In this document: in pieces, positions 25,994 through 35,023 of the stretch
How the letters are laid out: each line of letters opens with the position of its first letter
Position numbering within the stretch: position 1 is the stretch's first letter
DNA from: Bacteroidota bacterium
GTDB lineage: Bacteria > Bacteroidota > Bacteroidia > Flavobacteriales_F > PHOS-HE28
Length of the DNA: 45,210 nucleotides
Direction: 5' to 3'
Assembly: GCA_014584605.1 (NCBI GenBank)
Contig: JACTMO010000026.1
Coordinates: forward strand, 1-45,210
The notes under the pieces: generated by a model
Databases searched by the model: none
Seen by the model: the letters and a program-made list of their open reading frames with translations, nothing else
What the model was told of the DNA's origin: nothing
Translations under genes and position numbers: made by a program

Positions 25994-26632
25994 ATGAAAA
26001 CCTGCTTCCGTCCTTTCACCCTGCTGGCCCTGCTGGTCGCGCCGCTGTTCGCGGCGGCGCAGGCCTTCGAGGGCGTGGTGGAGTTCACCAAGACCACCGG
26101 GCCCGTGGTCACCTCCTACAAGTACTTCGTCAAGGGCGACCATATCCGCATCGAGGAGATCAACGCCCGGGGGGAGGTGCAGGGCATCATGCTGGTGGAC
26201 AACCGCGACAAGACCGTGATGGCCCTCAGCCTGGACCGCAAGCTGTACATGGATGTGCCCAACATGCGCCTGCCCAAGGACGTGGAGACCATCGTGGAAC
26301 GCACCGGCGAGACCAAGGACATGGCCGGCTACAAGTGCGAGAAATGGGTGGTGAAGGGCACCAAGGAGGACCGGGTCATCACCTACTGGGTGGCCGCCGA
26401 TGAGTTCAACTTCTTCGTACCCATGCTGGAGACCTTGAACCGCAAGGAGGAGACCGCCCTGTTCTTCCTGGACGTGCCCGGCAACAAGGGGCTGTTCCCC
26501 ATGCTGGCCGTGGAGAACAAGATGGACGGTGCCGAGGTGAGCCGCCTGCAGGTGACCAAAGTGACCAAGGGGGTGCAGAAGCCCGCCTTGTTCGAGATCC
26601 CGCCGGGGTTCAACAAGTTCGAGCGGAACTGA
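25994..26632 (+). CDS. Secreted DUF4412-type protein
   Basis: The product has 212 residues with the signal peptide MKTCFRPFTLLALLVAPLFA. The mature part reads GVVEFTKTTGPVVTSYKYFV, then DKTVMALSLDRKLYMDVP and DMAGYKCEKWVVKG. This is the pattern of DUF4412, a beta-rich periplasmic or outer-membrane-associated family of unknown function. An in-frame ATG at 25964, 4 nt after a GATCTTCG box, would add ten residues and could be the true start if the transcript is leaderless. A very stable hairpin follows the stop. Confidence 0.85.
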   Translation: MKTCFRPFTLLALLVAPLFAAAQAFEGVVEFTKTTGPVVTSYKYFVKGDHIRIEEINARGEVQGIMLVDNRDKTVMALSLDRKLYMDVPNMRLPKDVETIVERTGETKDMAGYKCEKWVVKGTKEDRVITYWVAADEFNFFVPMLETLNRKEETALFFLDVPGNKGLFPMLAVENKMDGAEVSRLQVTKVTKGVQKPALFEIPPGFNKFERN

Positions 26633-26646
26633 CCGCAGCCCCCGGG

Positions 26647-26690
26647 GCGGCGAGGGTGCGAAGGGCCGGGGTCCTCCGCACCCTCGCCGC
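26647..26690. terminator. 14-bp perfect inverted repeat after the DUF4412 gene
   Basis: GCGGCGAGGGTGCG (26647-26660) is perfectly complementary to CGCACCCTCGCCGC (26677-26690), with a 16-nt loop. It lies 15 nt after the DUF4412 stop and upstream of the porQ promoter. A terminator is most likely, although no T run follows. Confidence 0.6.
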
Positions 26691-26729
26691 ATTCGCCCCA
26701 CCGGAAGCGACCGAGGCAATAGGCCCCGC

Positions 26730-26737
26730 TATCTTGC
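26730..26737 (+). promoter_or_regulatory. -7 element of porQ
   Basis: TATCTTGC lies 32 nt before the porQ ATG at 26770. It resembles the TACCTTGC boxes elsewhere in the window. Confidence 0.45.
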
Positions 26738-26769
26738 GTTCCCTAAACCGCGCCACCGGGCGCGTCCGC

Positions 26770-27885
26770 ATGAAGCGAACCCTCGCCGCATCCTCCCTTC
26801 TCCTGTTCCTCTGCGTTCGGTCCCAGGCCCAGCTGGGCGGGCAGGCCGTGTTCCGGGTGTTCGACATCCCATCGTCGGCGCGCATCAGCGCCCTGGGGGG
26901 CACGCACATCGCGGTGATGGACGACGACCTGAACATGGGCATCTTCAACCCCTCGGTGCTGAATGCCACCATGGGGCGTCAGGTGGCCTTCAGCTACCTG
27001 CCGTACTTCGAGGGCATCCGGATGGGCTTCGGGTCGTACGCCCATCACTTCGACAGCATCCGCACCACCTTCAGCGGAACGGTGCAGTTCGTGGACTACG
27101 GCACCTTCCAGCGCACCGAGGAGGACGGGTCGGAGACCGGCACGTTCACGGGAGGGGAGTACGTGGTGCAGCTGGGGGCGGCCCGTGCGTTGGACAGCCT
27201 TTTCTCCGTGGGCGCCAACCTGAAGTTCATCACCTCGCAGCTGGAGGCTTACACGGCCACGGGCTGGGCGGCCGACCTGGGCGCCACATTCCACAAGCGC
27301 AGTCTGGGGCTCACGGTCTCGGCCCTGCTGCGCAACATCGGCTTCGTCAGTTCACGCTATACCGACCACAAGGAGAAGCTGCCCTTCGATGTGCAGCTGG
27401 GGTTGAGCTATCGCTTCCGCCATGCGCCGTTCCGGTTGGGCCTCACCTTCGTGAACCTGCAACGCTGGGACCTCACCTACGACGACCCGGTGCAGCAACA
27501 GCGGATCGACCCCACCACCGGGGAGCCGGTCGTGGAGAAGGTCACCTTCCTGGGCAACGCGGTACTGCACCTGGTACCCAACGTGGAGGTGTTGTTGGGG
27601 CGTTACTTCCACCTGCGTGCCGGCTACGACTTCCAGCGCAGGCGCGAGCTGAAGGTGGACGGCAAGCCGGGCATCAGCGGGTTGAGCTTCGGCCTGGGTC
27701 TTCGGGTGAGCAAGGTGCATGTGAGCTACGGCTTCGCCCAGTACCACCTGGCGGGCATCTCCAACACCATCACCCTGGCCGCGCGCTTCAGCGACTTCAA
27801 GAAGCGGCCGCCCGGACAGGAGCGGGAGCGCAAACGCCGCCGCAAGGAGGAGGGCGATGTGCCGGCCCCCGCACCGGAAGGCTGA
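26770..27885 (+). CDS. porQ: Type IX secretion system protein PorQ
   Basis: The product has 371 residues with the signal peptide MKRTLAASSLLLFLCVRSQA. The mature barrel starts LGGQAVFRVFDIPSSARISA and contains ALGGTHIAVMDDDLNMGIFN, the hallmark of PorQ. PorQ is an outer-membrane beta-barrel that, with PorU, PorV and PorZ, forms the attachment complex anchoring T9SS cargo. The C-terminus after SDFKKRPPG is a Lys/Arg/Glu-rich tail. The next gene is cmk, the same neighbour I recall in other Bacteroidota. Confidence 0.93.
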   Translation: MKRTLAASSLLLFLCVRSQAQLGGQAVFRVFDIPSSARISALGGTHIAVMDDDLNMGIFNPSVLNATMGRQVAFSYLPYFEGIRMGFGSYAHHFDSIRTTFSGTVQFVDYGTFQRTEEDGSETGTFTGGEYVVQLGAARALDSLFSVGANLKFITSQLEAYTATGWAADLGATFHKRSLGLTVSALLRNIGFVSSRYTDHKEKLPFDVQLGLSYRFRHAPFRLGLTFVNLQRWDLTYDDPVQQQRIDPTTGEPVVEKVTFLGNAVLHLVPNVEVLLGRYFHLRAGYDFQRRRELKVDGKPGISGLSFGLGLRVSKVHVSYGFAQYHLAGISNTITLAARFSDFKKRPPGQERERKRRRKEEGDVPAPAPEG

Positions 27886-27897
27886 CCTGCACCGCGC

Positions 27898-27905
27898 TAC
27901 CTTGC
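27898..27905 (+). promoter_or_regulatory. Near-leaderless -7 element, cmk
   Basis: TACCTTGC is followed by GGCC and the GTG start at 27910, identical in layout to the paaI promoter. Confidence 0.55.
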
Positions 27906-27909
27906 GGCC

Positions 27910-28611
27910 GTGCGGCGCATCAACATCGCCATCGACGGCTTCTCGTCCTGCGGCAAGAGCACCCTGGCGCGCCAGCTCGCGCAGCATCTGGGCTACACCT
28001 ACATCGACAGCGGTGCCATGTACCGCGCGGTGGCCCTGTACGCCATGGAGCACGGCCTGGTGCGGGACGGGGCGCTGGACAAGGCCGGGCTGTTGGAGCG
28101 CCTGGGAGGGATCGACATCCGCTTCAAGCACGACCCGTTGACCGACCGCAGCGCCACCATGCTCAACGGCCGCGATGTGGAGCACCGGATCCGCAGCATG
28201 GAGGTGAGCGACCACGTGACGCTGGTGAGCCCCGTGCCCGAGGTGCGCGCCAAGCTCGTGCAACTGCAGCAACGCATGGGGCGCGAGAAGGGCGTGGTCA
28301 TGGATGGGCGCGACATCGGCACGGTGGTCTTTCCGGATGCGGAGCTGAAGCTGTTCATGACGGCCCGCCCCGAGGTGCGCGCCATGCGCCGGTACCAGGA
28401 GCTGCGGGGCAGGGGGGCGGAAGTGACCCTGGCCGAGGTGGAGGCCAACATCCGGCGCCGTGACCTGGACGACACCACGCGGAAGGCCGACCCGCTGACC
28501 AAGGCGGTGGATGCCATCGCCATCGACAACAGCGACCTCACCGCGCTGGAGCAGTTCAACCTGGCGCTCGGCCACGTGGTGAAAGTGCTCGGCGAGGTGG
28601 CGGAGGCCTGA
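27910..28611 (+). CDS. cmk: (d)CMP kinase
   Basis: The 233-residue enzyme phosphorylates CMP and dCMP with ATP in nucleotide salvage and synthesis. The P-loop GFSSCGKS is at 10-17, followed by the family phrases YIDSGAMYRAVALYA and GVVMDGRDIGTVVFPDAELK. The lid region has RRRDLDDTTRKADPL. The length is normal. Translation starts at GTG directly after TACCTTGCGGCC. The gene is 24 nt downstream of porQ but has its own promoter-like element. It is convergent with ispH. Confidence 0.96.
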   Translation: MRRINIAIDGFSSCGKSTLARQLAQHLGYTYIDSGAMYRAVALYAMEHGLVRDGALDKAGLLERLGGIDIRFKHDPLTDRSATMLNGRDVEHRIRSMEVSDHVTLVSPVPEVRAKLVQLQQRMGREKGVVMDGRDIGTVVFPDAELKLFMTARPEVRAMRRYQELRGRGAEVTLAEVEANIRRRDLDDTTRKADPLTKAVDAIAIDNSDLTALEQFNLALGHVVKVLGEVAEA

Positions 28612-28756
28612 GCCGCGACGGGCACCCTCCGTTCCGGCGGGTCGCCTCAAGGCGGGCCCAAGGCGGTTCTTGATGCGACGACCCGGTGCGGCGCCCTCCG
28701 TTGTTCCCGCGCTGCCTGGATGAGGGCTGCGGCCGTGCGAAGGCCATGGACCGCGA

Positions 28757-29980
28757 TCAGGGTGCGAAGGCTCGCACCACCTCCACCGGGTCCTTCACAC
28801 CCTCCACGAAGCCCAGCACCCGCAGCATCACCCGGTCCAGCAGCGTGTCCGGGCAGCTGGCGCCGCTGGTGAGGATGATCGTCACCGGGCGCTTGGCGGG
28901 AAGCCAGTTGCGCGTGGTCTCCAACCGTTGTGCGGGATAGTTGAAATGCGCGATCTCGTCGGCGCTCAGCACCTCCTGTTCCCCGTTGATGAAGAAGGTG
29001 GGGAACTGGTGCTCCAGCAGTTCCACCAGGTGGCTGGTATTGCTGCTGTTGTACCCGCCCACGACCAGGGCGAGGTCGGCATCCACCTTCAGCAGTTCGT
29101 TGGTGGCGTCCTGGTTGTCGTTGGTGGCGTAGCACAGCGTGTCGCGCGTGTCGGCGAAGTGGTCCTTGAGCCGTGCCTCGCCGTGCTTGCGGACCATCAC
29201 CTGCCTCAGGTGGTCGGCGATGGCCTGGGTCTCGGAGGCCAGCATGGTGGTCTGGTTCACCACGCCGATGCGGGCGAGGTCCCTGGCGGGGTCGAAGCCG
29301 GGGGTGCAGCGCGCGCCGAAGGCTTCGTCGAACCGGGACGCCGGCTCCTCGCCCAGGATGATGCGGCCCAGCAGCTGCGCCTCGGCCATGTCCTTCACGA
29401 TCACCGCCGCCGAGCCCTGTGCGGTATGGCTGAAGGTGGCCCGGGTCTCCTCGTGGGCGGCCTTGCCGTGGATCACCACCGTGTGGTCCTTCTCGCCGAG
29501 CTGCGCGCTGCGCTTCCACACCTTCTCCACGAAGGGGCAGGTGGTGTTGTGCTTCAAGGGGTCGATGCCGATGGCGCGCAGCCTGGCCTCGGTCTCCAGG
29601 GTGGTGCCGAAGGCGGGGATGATCACGATGTCGTCGGCCGTGAGCTCGTCCCAGTCCATGAGCATGTTGCCGTGAGTGTCCTGGATGAAGCGCATACCGC
29701 GGGCGGCCAGGTCGTCGTTCACCGCCGGGTTGTGGATCATCTGGCTCAGCAGGAAGATGTGCCTGCCGGGGTTCTCCTCCAGAGCCTGGTAGCTGATCTC
29801 GATGGCGTTCTCCACGCCGTAGCAGAAGCCGAAGTGCCGGGCGAACACGAAGCGCACCGGCCCCAGGTCGAGCAGCGTGGGGCTCATGTCCTTCTTGCGC
29901 GGGTCCTGGGCCTTGCGGTGGGCCTTGATCCGCCCGATGAGGCCGCTGCGGTAGTGGGCGGGGATGGTGAAGGTGCGCAC
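28757..29980 (-). CDS. ispH: 4-hydroxy-3-methylbut-2-enyl diphosphate reductase
   Basis: IspH (LytB) is the last enzyme of the MEP isoprenoid pathway and makes IPP and DMAPP using a 4Fe-4S cluster. The cluster cysteines are C53 (HFGFCYGVENA), C148 (NTTCPFVEKVW) and C283 (TLCYATNDNQDA). The 407-residue length, with the N-terminal MRTFTIPAHYRSGLIG, fits the longer Bacteroidota version. The start is GTG (29978-29980); a later ATG at 29887 would remove the conserved N-terminal section. The promoter TACCTTTG at 30048-30055 gives a leader of about 60 nt. Confidence 0.96.
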   Translation of the reverse strand: MRTFTIPAHYRSGLIGRIKAHRKAQDPRKKDMSPTLLDLGPVRFVFARHFGFCYGVENAIEISYQALEENPGRHIFLLSQMIHNPAVNDDLAARGMRFIQDTHGNMLMDWDELTADDIVIIPAFGTTLETEARLRAIGIDPLKHNTTCPFVEKVWKRSAQLGEKDHTVVIHGKAAHEETRATFSHTAQGSAAVIVKDMAEAQLLGRIILGEEPASRFDEAFGARCTPGFDPARDLARIGVVNQTTMLASETQAIADHLRQVMVRKHGEARLKDHFADTRDTLCYATNDNQDATNELLKVDADLALVVGGYNSSNTSHLVELLEHQFPTFFINGEQEVLSADEIAHFNYPAQRLETTRNWLPAKRPVTIILTSGASCPDTLLDRVMLRVLGFVEGVKDPVEVVRAFAP

Positions 29981-30047
29981 GGGCGGTGGGGGCGCTGGTC
30001 GCTGTCCGGGAGGCGGTCCACGGGTGTGGAACCGCGCCAGGGGCGGC

Positions 30048-30055
30048 CAAAGGTA
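30048..30055 (-). promoter_or_regulatory. -7 element of ispH
   Basis: On the minus strand TACCTTTG is an exact TAnnTTTG match, 67 nt before the ispH GTG. Confidence 0.6.
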
Positions 30056-30133
30056 GCCCTAGGGTCCCCGGTATTACCGGGCCGATGGGTCCATGGGTTG
30101 GTGCCGTGGGCTGGAGCAGCCGACCCCAAAAGG

Positions 30134-30162
30134 TTGAAGATCAGGAATATTCACTACCTTTG
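30134..30162 (+). promoter_or_regulatory. rpsA promoter
   Basis: TTG at 30134-30136 and TACCTTTG at 30155-30162 are 18 nt apart. Transcription should start near 30168 and give a leader of about 118 nt. Confidence 0.75.
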
Positions 30163-30163
30163 C

Positions 30164-30228
30164 GGTCCTTTTTCGGACCTGCCGCCTGGCGGGCCTTAGC
30201 AGGAAGCCCACGCAGGGACACCGTGGGC
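30164..30228 (+). promoter_or_regulatory. Structured rpsA leader (two hairpins)
   Basis: GGTCC (30164-30168) pairs with GGACC (30175-30179) at the start of the message. GCCCACG (30206-30212) pairs perfectly with CGTGGGC (30222-30228) around a 9-nt loop. The leader then runs unstructured to the ATG without a Shine-Dalgarno sequence. Autoregulation by S1 is plausible but not shown. Confidence 0.45.
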
Positions 30229-30285
30229 CCAACCAACCCTCCCGGTCGGTGCCCCCTTGGGTCGGGATACAAACGGCAGTGGAAA

Positions 30286-32148
30286 ATGGCAGTGGAGAAC
30301 AACAAGGTCATCTTCGCAGAACCGCCCGCGGATTTCGATTGGGCCGGACTGGAGGACGACAACAAGGGGCTTCCCGGCAAGGAACGGGAGGCCATGGAAA
30401 AGGCCTACGAGGACACCCTGAGCAGCATCTCCGAGAAGGAGGTGCTGATGGGCACCGTGGTGGGCATGAACAAAAAGGAGGTGGTGATCAACATCGGGTA
30501 CAAGAGCGAGGGCGTGGTGCCCTTGAGCGAGTTCCGGTACAAGCCCGACCTGGCCATCGGCGACCAGGTGGAGGTGTACATCGAGAAGCAGGAGGACAAG
30601 ACCGGGCAGATGATCGTGAGCCACAAGACGGCCCGCGTGCACAATGCCTGGGGCAAGGTGAACCATGCCATGGGCACCGATGAGGTGATCACGGGCTTCG
30701 TGAAGTGCCGCACCAAGGGCGGCCTGATCGTGGACGTCTTCGGCATCGAGGCCTTCCTGCCCGGTTCACAGATCGATGTGAAGCCCATCCGCGACTACGA
30801 CCAGTACGTGGGCAAGAACATGGAGTTCAAGGTGGTGAAGATCAACCAGGAGTTCAAGAACGTGGTGGTCTCCCACAAGGCGCTGATCGAGGCCGAGCTC
30901 GAGGCGCAGAAGAAGCAGATCATCGGCGGCCTGGAGAAGGGTCAGGTGCTGGAGGGCACCGTGAAGAACATCACCAGCTACGGGGTGTTCGTGGACCTGG
31001 GCGGCGTGGACGGTCTGATCCACATCACCGACCTGAGCTGGGGCCGTGTGAGCCACCCCGAGGAGGTGGTGAAGCTCGACGAGAAGATCAACGTGGTGAT
31101 CCTGGACTTCGACGACGAGAAGCGCCGCATCGCCCTCGGCCTCAAACAGCTGAGCGCGCACCCCTGGGATGCCCTGAGCGCCGACCTGAACGCCGGCGAC
31201 AAGGTGAAGGGCAAGGTGATGGTCATCACCGATTACGGTGCCTTCGTGGAGGTCTCCTCCGGCGTGGAGGGCCTGCTGCACGTGAGCGAGATGAGCTGGA
31301 GCCAGCACCTGCGCAGCCCCAAGGACTTCCTCACCGAAGGCCAGGAGGTCGAGTGCATGATCCTCAACATCGACCGCGAGGAGCGCAAGATGAGCCTGGG
31401 CATGAAACAACTGACGCCCGACCCCTGGGCGGACATCGAGTTCAAGTACCCGGTGAACTCACGCCACACGGCCAAGGTGCGCAACTTCACCCACTTCGGC
31501 ATCTTCGCCGAGCTGGAGGAGGGCGTGGACGGCCTGGTGCATATCAGCGACCTGAGCTGGACCAAGCGCATCAAGCACCCCAGCGAGTTCTGCAACGTGG
31601 GCGACGACATCGAGGTGCAGGTGCTGGAGGTGGACAAGGACAACCGCCGCCTCAGCCTGGGCCACAAGCAGGTGGAGCAGAACCCCTGGGAGGTCTTCGC
31701 GGGCACCTTCACCGAAGGCAGCGTGCATGAAGGCACCCTGGTGGGCCGCAACGGCAACAACTTCATCGTGGCCCTGCCCTACGGCGTGGAGGGCACCGTG
31801 AGCACGAAGCACCTGAAGAAGGCCGACGGTAGCAAGGCCAACCTGGAGGAGAAGCTTCCCTTCAAGGTGCTGGAGTTCAATGGGGACGCACGCCGCATCG
31901 TGCTGAGCCACACCCGCACCTTCGAAGAGGGCGACGACAGCGAGGAGCTGGGCGGCGGCCGCAGCGCACGCGCCCGCAAGGCGCCGGCTACCGAAGGGCA
32001 GAGCGCCAGCCTGAAGAGCGTCAACGACAAGGTGGAGAAGAGCACCCTGGGCGACCTCAGCGTGCTGAGCGACCTCAAGAGCGCCATGGAGAACAAGGAG
32101 CGTTCGGGCCGCACCGCGCCGCAGGGCGACGAGGAGAAGGCCGACTGA
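30286..32148 (+). CDS. rpsA: 30S ribosomal protein S1
   Basis: The 620-residue protein has six S1 (OB-fold) RNA-binding domains. They begin near EVLMGTVVGMNKKEVVINIG, GFVKCRTKGGLIVDVFGIEA, GTVKNITSYGVFVDLGG, GKVMVITDYGAFVEVSSGVE, AKVRNFTHFGIFAELEEGVD and GTLVGRNGNNFIVALPYGVE. S1 recruits mRNA to the 30S subunit, which matters especially in a phylum that rarely uses Shine-Dalgarno pairing. The C-terminal 80 residues are charged and probably disordered. The start MAVENNKVIF matches the family; longer frame extensions enter the promoter. A strong terminator follows. Confidence 0.96.
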   Translation: MAVENNKVIFAEPPADFDWAGLEDDNKGLPGKEREAMEKAYEDTLSSISEKEVLMGTVVGMNKKEVVINIGYKSEGVVPLSEFRYKPDLAIGDQVEVYIEKQEDKTGQMIVSHKTARVHNAWGKVNHAMGTDEVITGFVKCRTKGGLIVDVFGIEAFLPGSQIDVKPIRDYDQYVGKNMEFKVVKINQEFKNVVVSHKALIEAELEAQKKQIIGGLEKGQVLEGTVKNITSYGVFVDLGGVDGLIHITDLSWGRVSHPEEVVKLDEKINVVILDFDDEKRRIALGLKQLSAHPWDALSADLNAGDKVKGKVMVITDYGAFVEVSSGVEGLLHVSEMSWSQHLRSPKDFLTEGQEVECMILNIDREERKMSLGMKQLTPDPWADIEFKYPVNSRHTAKVRNFTHFGIFAELEEGVDGLVHISDLSWTKRIKHPSEFCNVGDDIEVQVLEVDKDNRRLSLGHKQVEQNPWEVFAGTFTEGSVHEGTLVGRNGNNFIVALPYGVEGTVSTKHLKKADGSKANLEEKLPFKVLEFNGDARRIVLSHTRTFEEGDDSEELGGGRSARARKAPATEGQSASLKSVNDKVEKSTLGDLSVLSDLKSAMENKERSGRTAPQGDEEKAD

Positions 32149-32171
32149 CCCACCGGTCATCCACAACGTTC

Positions 32172-32196
32172 GAGGCCCCGGCAATGCCGGGGTCTC
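32172..32196 (+). terminator. rpsA terminator hairpin
   Basis: GAGGCCCCGGC (32172-32182), loop AAT and GCCGGGGTCTC (32186-32196) form an 11-bp stem with one G-U pair, followed by gtcgttcc. It closely resembles the recA terminator. Confidence 0.75.
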
Positions 32197-32226
32197 GTCG
32201 TTCCGGCCCATCGCGCGGCGTCCCGT

Positions 32227-32234
32227 TATCTTCG
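32227..32234 (+). promoter_or_regulatory. Near-leaderless -7 element, pyrR
   Basis: TATCTTCG is followed by seven bases (GGGCCGC-like) and the pyrR ATG at 32242. Confidence 0.5.
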
Positions 32235-32241
32235 GGGCCGC

Positions 32242-32825
32242 ATGCACACCGCCACGCTCCTGGACAGCACGGCCTTCGGGCTCACGGTGCAGCGCCTGTG
32301 CTACCAGCTGGTCGAGGAGCATGGCGACCTTGCGGACACGGTACTGCTGGGCCTTCAGCCCCGCGGGGTGCACCTCAGCCGCCGCCTGGTGCGCGAGCTG
32401 GGACGCATCCTCGGCGGTGCCCACATCAACGCCGGCGAGCTGGACATCACCTTCCACCGCGACGACTTCCGCCACCGGCCCCTGCCGCTGGCCCCCAAGG
32501 CCACCCAGATGGACCTGAGCATCGAGGGGCGGCGCGTGGTGTTGATCGACGATGTGCTGTACACCGGCCGCAGCATCCGCGCCGGGCTCGACGCGCTGCT
32601 GAGCTTCGGCCGCCCGGCGTCCGTGCAGCTGCTGGTGCTCATCGACCGGCGCTTCGCCCGGGAGCTGCCCATCGCGGCGGACCATGTGGGGCGCTGGGTG
32701 GACAGCATCGAGGGCCAGCGCGTCACCGTGGAATGGGCCGAGACCGACGGCCAGGACCGGGTGCTCCTGCACGGCGCCGAAGCGGGCCTGGCGCGCGGTG
32801 GCCAGCCCTACACAACCTCCGCCCC

Positions 32826-32829
<4 letters not shown>
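32242..32829 (+). CDS. pyrR: PyrR pyrimidine regulator / uracil phosphoribosyltransferase
   Basis: The 195-residue protein has the type I phosphoribosyltransferase fold. The PRPP loop VVLIDDVLYTGRSIRAG is at 99-115, and GLQPRGVHLSRRLV (37-50) and DITFHRDDF (68-76) are PyrR marks. In Firmicutes PyrR binds pyr mRNA to control attenuation and also makes UMP from uracil and PRPP. Here the predicted leader is too short for attenuation at its own promoter. The stop codon overlaps the GTG of pyrB (GTGA), so the two are translationally coupled. Confidence 0.94.
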
Positions 32830-33773
<944 letters not shown>

Positions 33774-33782
33774 GGCGCTGAT

Positions 33783-33790
33783 TATATTTG
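33783..33790 (+). promoter_or_regulatory. -7 element of the STAS gene
   Basis: TATATTTG is an exact TAnnTTTG match, 25 nt before the ATG at 33816, and starts ten nt after the pyrB stop. Confidence 0.6.
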
Positions 33791-33815
33791 AACCCAACGC
33801 CCTCAGGCGAGGACC

Positions 33816-34190
33816 ATGAATTTCACCATCGAGAACAAGGACAAGTACACGTTGGTGACCTCCAACGTGGACAAGCTGGACACCACCTGTGCGCCGGAAT
33901 TGAAGAGCGAGTTGGTGTACCTCAACAAGACCGGCGTCCGCAACATCATCATCGACCTGAAGGCGACGCGCTACTGCGACTCCAGCGGCCTCAGCGCCCT
34001 GCTGGTGGCCAACCGGCTCTGCAAGAGCGTCAACGGTCTGCTGGTGGTCTGCGGCCTGCAGGAGCCCGTCCAGAAACTGGTCCAGATCTCCCAGCTCGAG
34101 AGCGTCCTCTCCATCACCCCCAGCCTCAACGAAGCCGTCGATCTGCTCTTCATGGAGGAGATCGAGAAGGATGTGAAAAAGGATGAATGA
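33816..34190 (+). CDS. STAS-domain anti-anti-sigma factor-like protein
   Basis: The 124-residue protein is a single STAS domain, as in SpoIIAA/RsbV-type anti-sigma antagonists. The phosphorylatable serine lies in CDSSGLSALLVANRL (54-68, S56 or S57). Such proteins bind an anti-sigma kinase when unphosphorylated, but no kinase or sigma factor gene is in the window. The position between pyrB and rnz is one I recall from other Bacteroidota. It has its own promoter TATATTTG. The C-terminus is acidic and basic (MEEIEKDVKKDE). Confidence 0.92.
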   Translation: MNFTIENKDKYTLVTSNVDKLDTTCAPELKSELVYLNKTGVRNIIIDLKATRYCDSSGLSALLVANRLCKSVNGLLVVCGLQEPVQKLVQISQLESVLSITPSLNEAVDLLFMEEIEKDVKKDE

Positions 34191-34200
34191 ACCCGCACGC

Positions 34201-34956
34201 ATGAAGCAGACCTTACTCTCCCTTTCGCTGTTCCTTGTCGCCTCCGCCACCTCGGCGCAGTGCATCCCCAACCCGCTCTATGCCGACAGCGCCTTCGGCG
34301 TGTGGCCGGACACCACCGAGAACTTCGCCCCCGGCATGGTCAACGTGTTCTACTCGGACACCCTGAACATGATCGTGCCGCAGGACGCCGGTGAGATCGA
34401 TCCGCAGTTCGCCGGGTTGATGCTGGACAGCGTGCGCATGAACAACATCTCGGGCCTGCCCCCCGGCCTGGCCGTGGCCTGCAACTCGCAGACCGGAGCG
34501 GTCTGCACCTACCTCACCGGCATCCTGGGCTGCGGCGTCATCGAGGGCACGCCCACGATCGAAGGTGTGTACCCGCTCACCATCAATGTCACGGCCTTCG
34601 CCAACGTGCTGGGCAACCCCGTACCGGTGGACTATCCCTTCTCGGGGTACAGCATCGTGATCGGGCCCAACACCGTGGGGATCGTCGAGGAAGCCGCTGC
34701 GATGGGCGGGGTGCGCAACGTGCCCAACCCCTTTGCGGAACGGACCACCATCGAGTTCCAGCTGAACAGGGCCGGCACGGTGACCCTCCGGCTGTTCGAC
34801 CTGCTGGGCGCCGAGGTGCGCAGCGCGCGCATCAGCGCGAAGGCCGGCCTGAACCGCTACGTGCTGAACGCACAAGGCCTGGAGGACGGGCTCTACCTCT
34901 ACAAACTGGAGTCGGGAGGCACGAGCTTCACCGGCCGCATGGTGCTGAGCCGCTGA
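34201..34956 (+). CDS. Secreted protein with T9SS type A sorting domain
   Basis: The product has 251 residues with the signal peptide MKQTLLSLSLFLVASATSAQ. The N-terminal domain (about 20-160) is beta-rich and of unknown function; it has four cysteines (CIPNP, VACN, AVCTY, LGCG), two or more of which may form disulphides. Residues of about 178-251 are a type A sorting domain: NVPNPFAERTTIEFQLN, VTLRLFDLLGAEV, GLEDGLYLYKLES and the final GRMVLSR. It should be exported by the T9SS. It starts 10 nt after the STAS stop and interrupts the usual STAS-rnz neighbourhood. Confidence 0.9.
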   Translation: MKQTLLSLSLFLVASATSAQCIPNPLYADSAFGVWPDTTENFAPGMVNVFYSDTLNMIVPQDAGEIDPQFAGLMLDSVRMNNISGLPPGLAVACNSQTGAVCTYLTGILGCGVIEGTPTIEGVYPLTINVTAFANVLGNPVPVDYPFSGYSIVIGPNTVGIVEEAAAMGGVRNVPNPFAERTTIEFQLNRAGTVTLRLFDLLGAEVRSARISAKAGLNRYVLNAQGLEDGLYLYKLESGGTSFTGRMVLSR

Positions 34957-34977
34957 CCGCCTCAGAACATCGCCTGT

Positions 34978-35005
34978 GGAGCCCCGTCCCTTCCGGCGGG
35001 GCTCC
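34978..35005 (+). terminator. Terminator after the T9SS cargo gene
   Basis: GGAGCCCCG (34978-34986) pairs perfectly with CGGGGCTCC (34997-35005) around a 10-nt loop, followed by ggctttc. The rnz ATG lies 18 nt further on. Confidence 0.7.
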
Positions 35006-35023
35006 GGCTTTCACACCCCCCGC

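Noticed and set aside
28612-28756. Gap between convergent cmk and ispH
   Set aside because: Searched for a terminator or small RNA. Only imperfect GC-rich stems are visible, with none convincing.
30705-31730. Second-frame open reading frame inside rpsA
   Set aside because: It is a shadow of rpsA: Arg/Gly-rich with no domain, while the rpsA frame shows six S1 domains.
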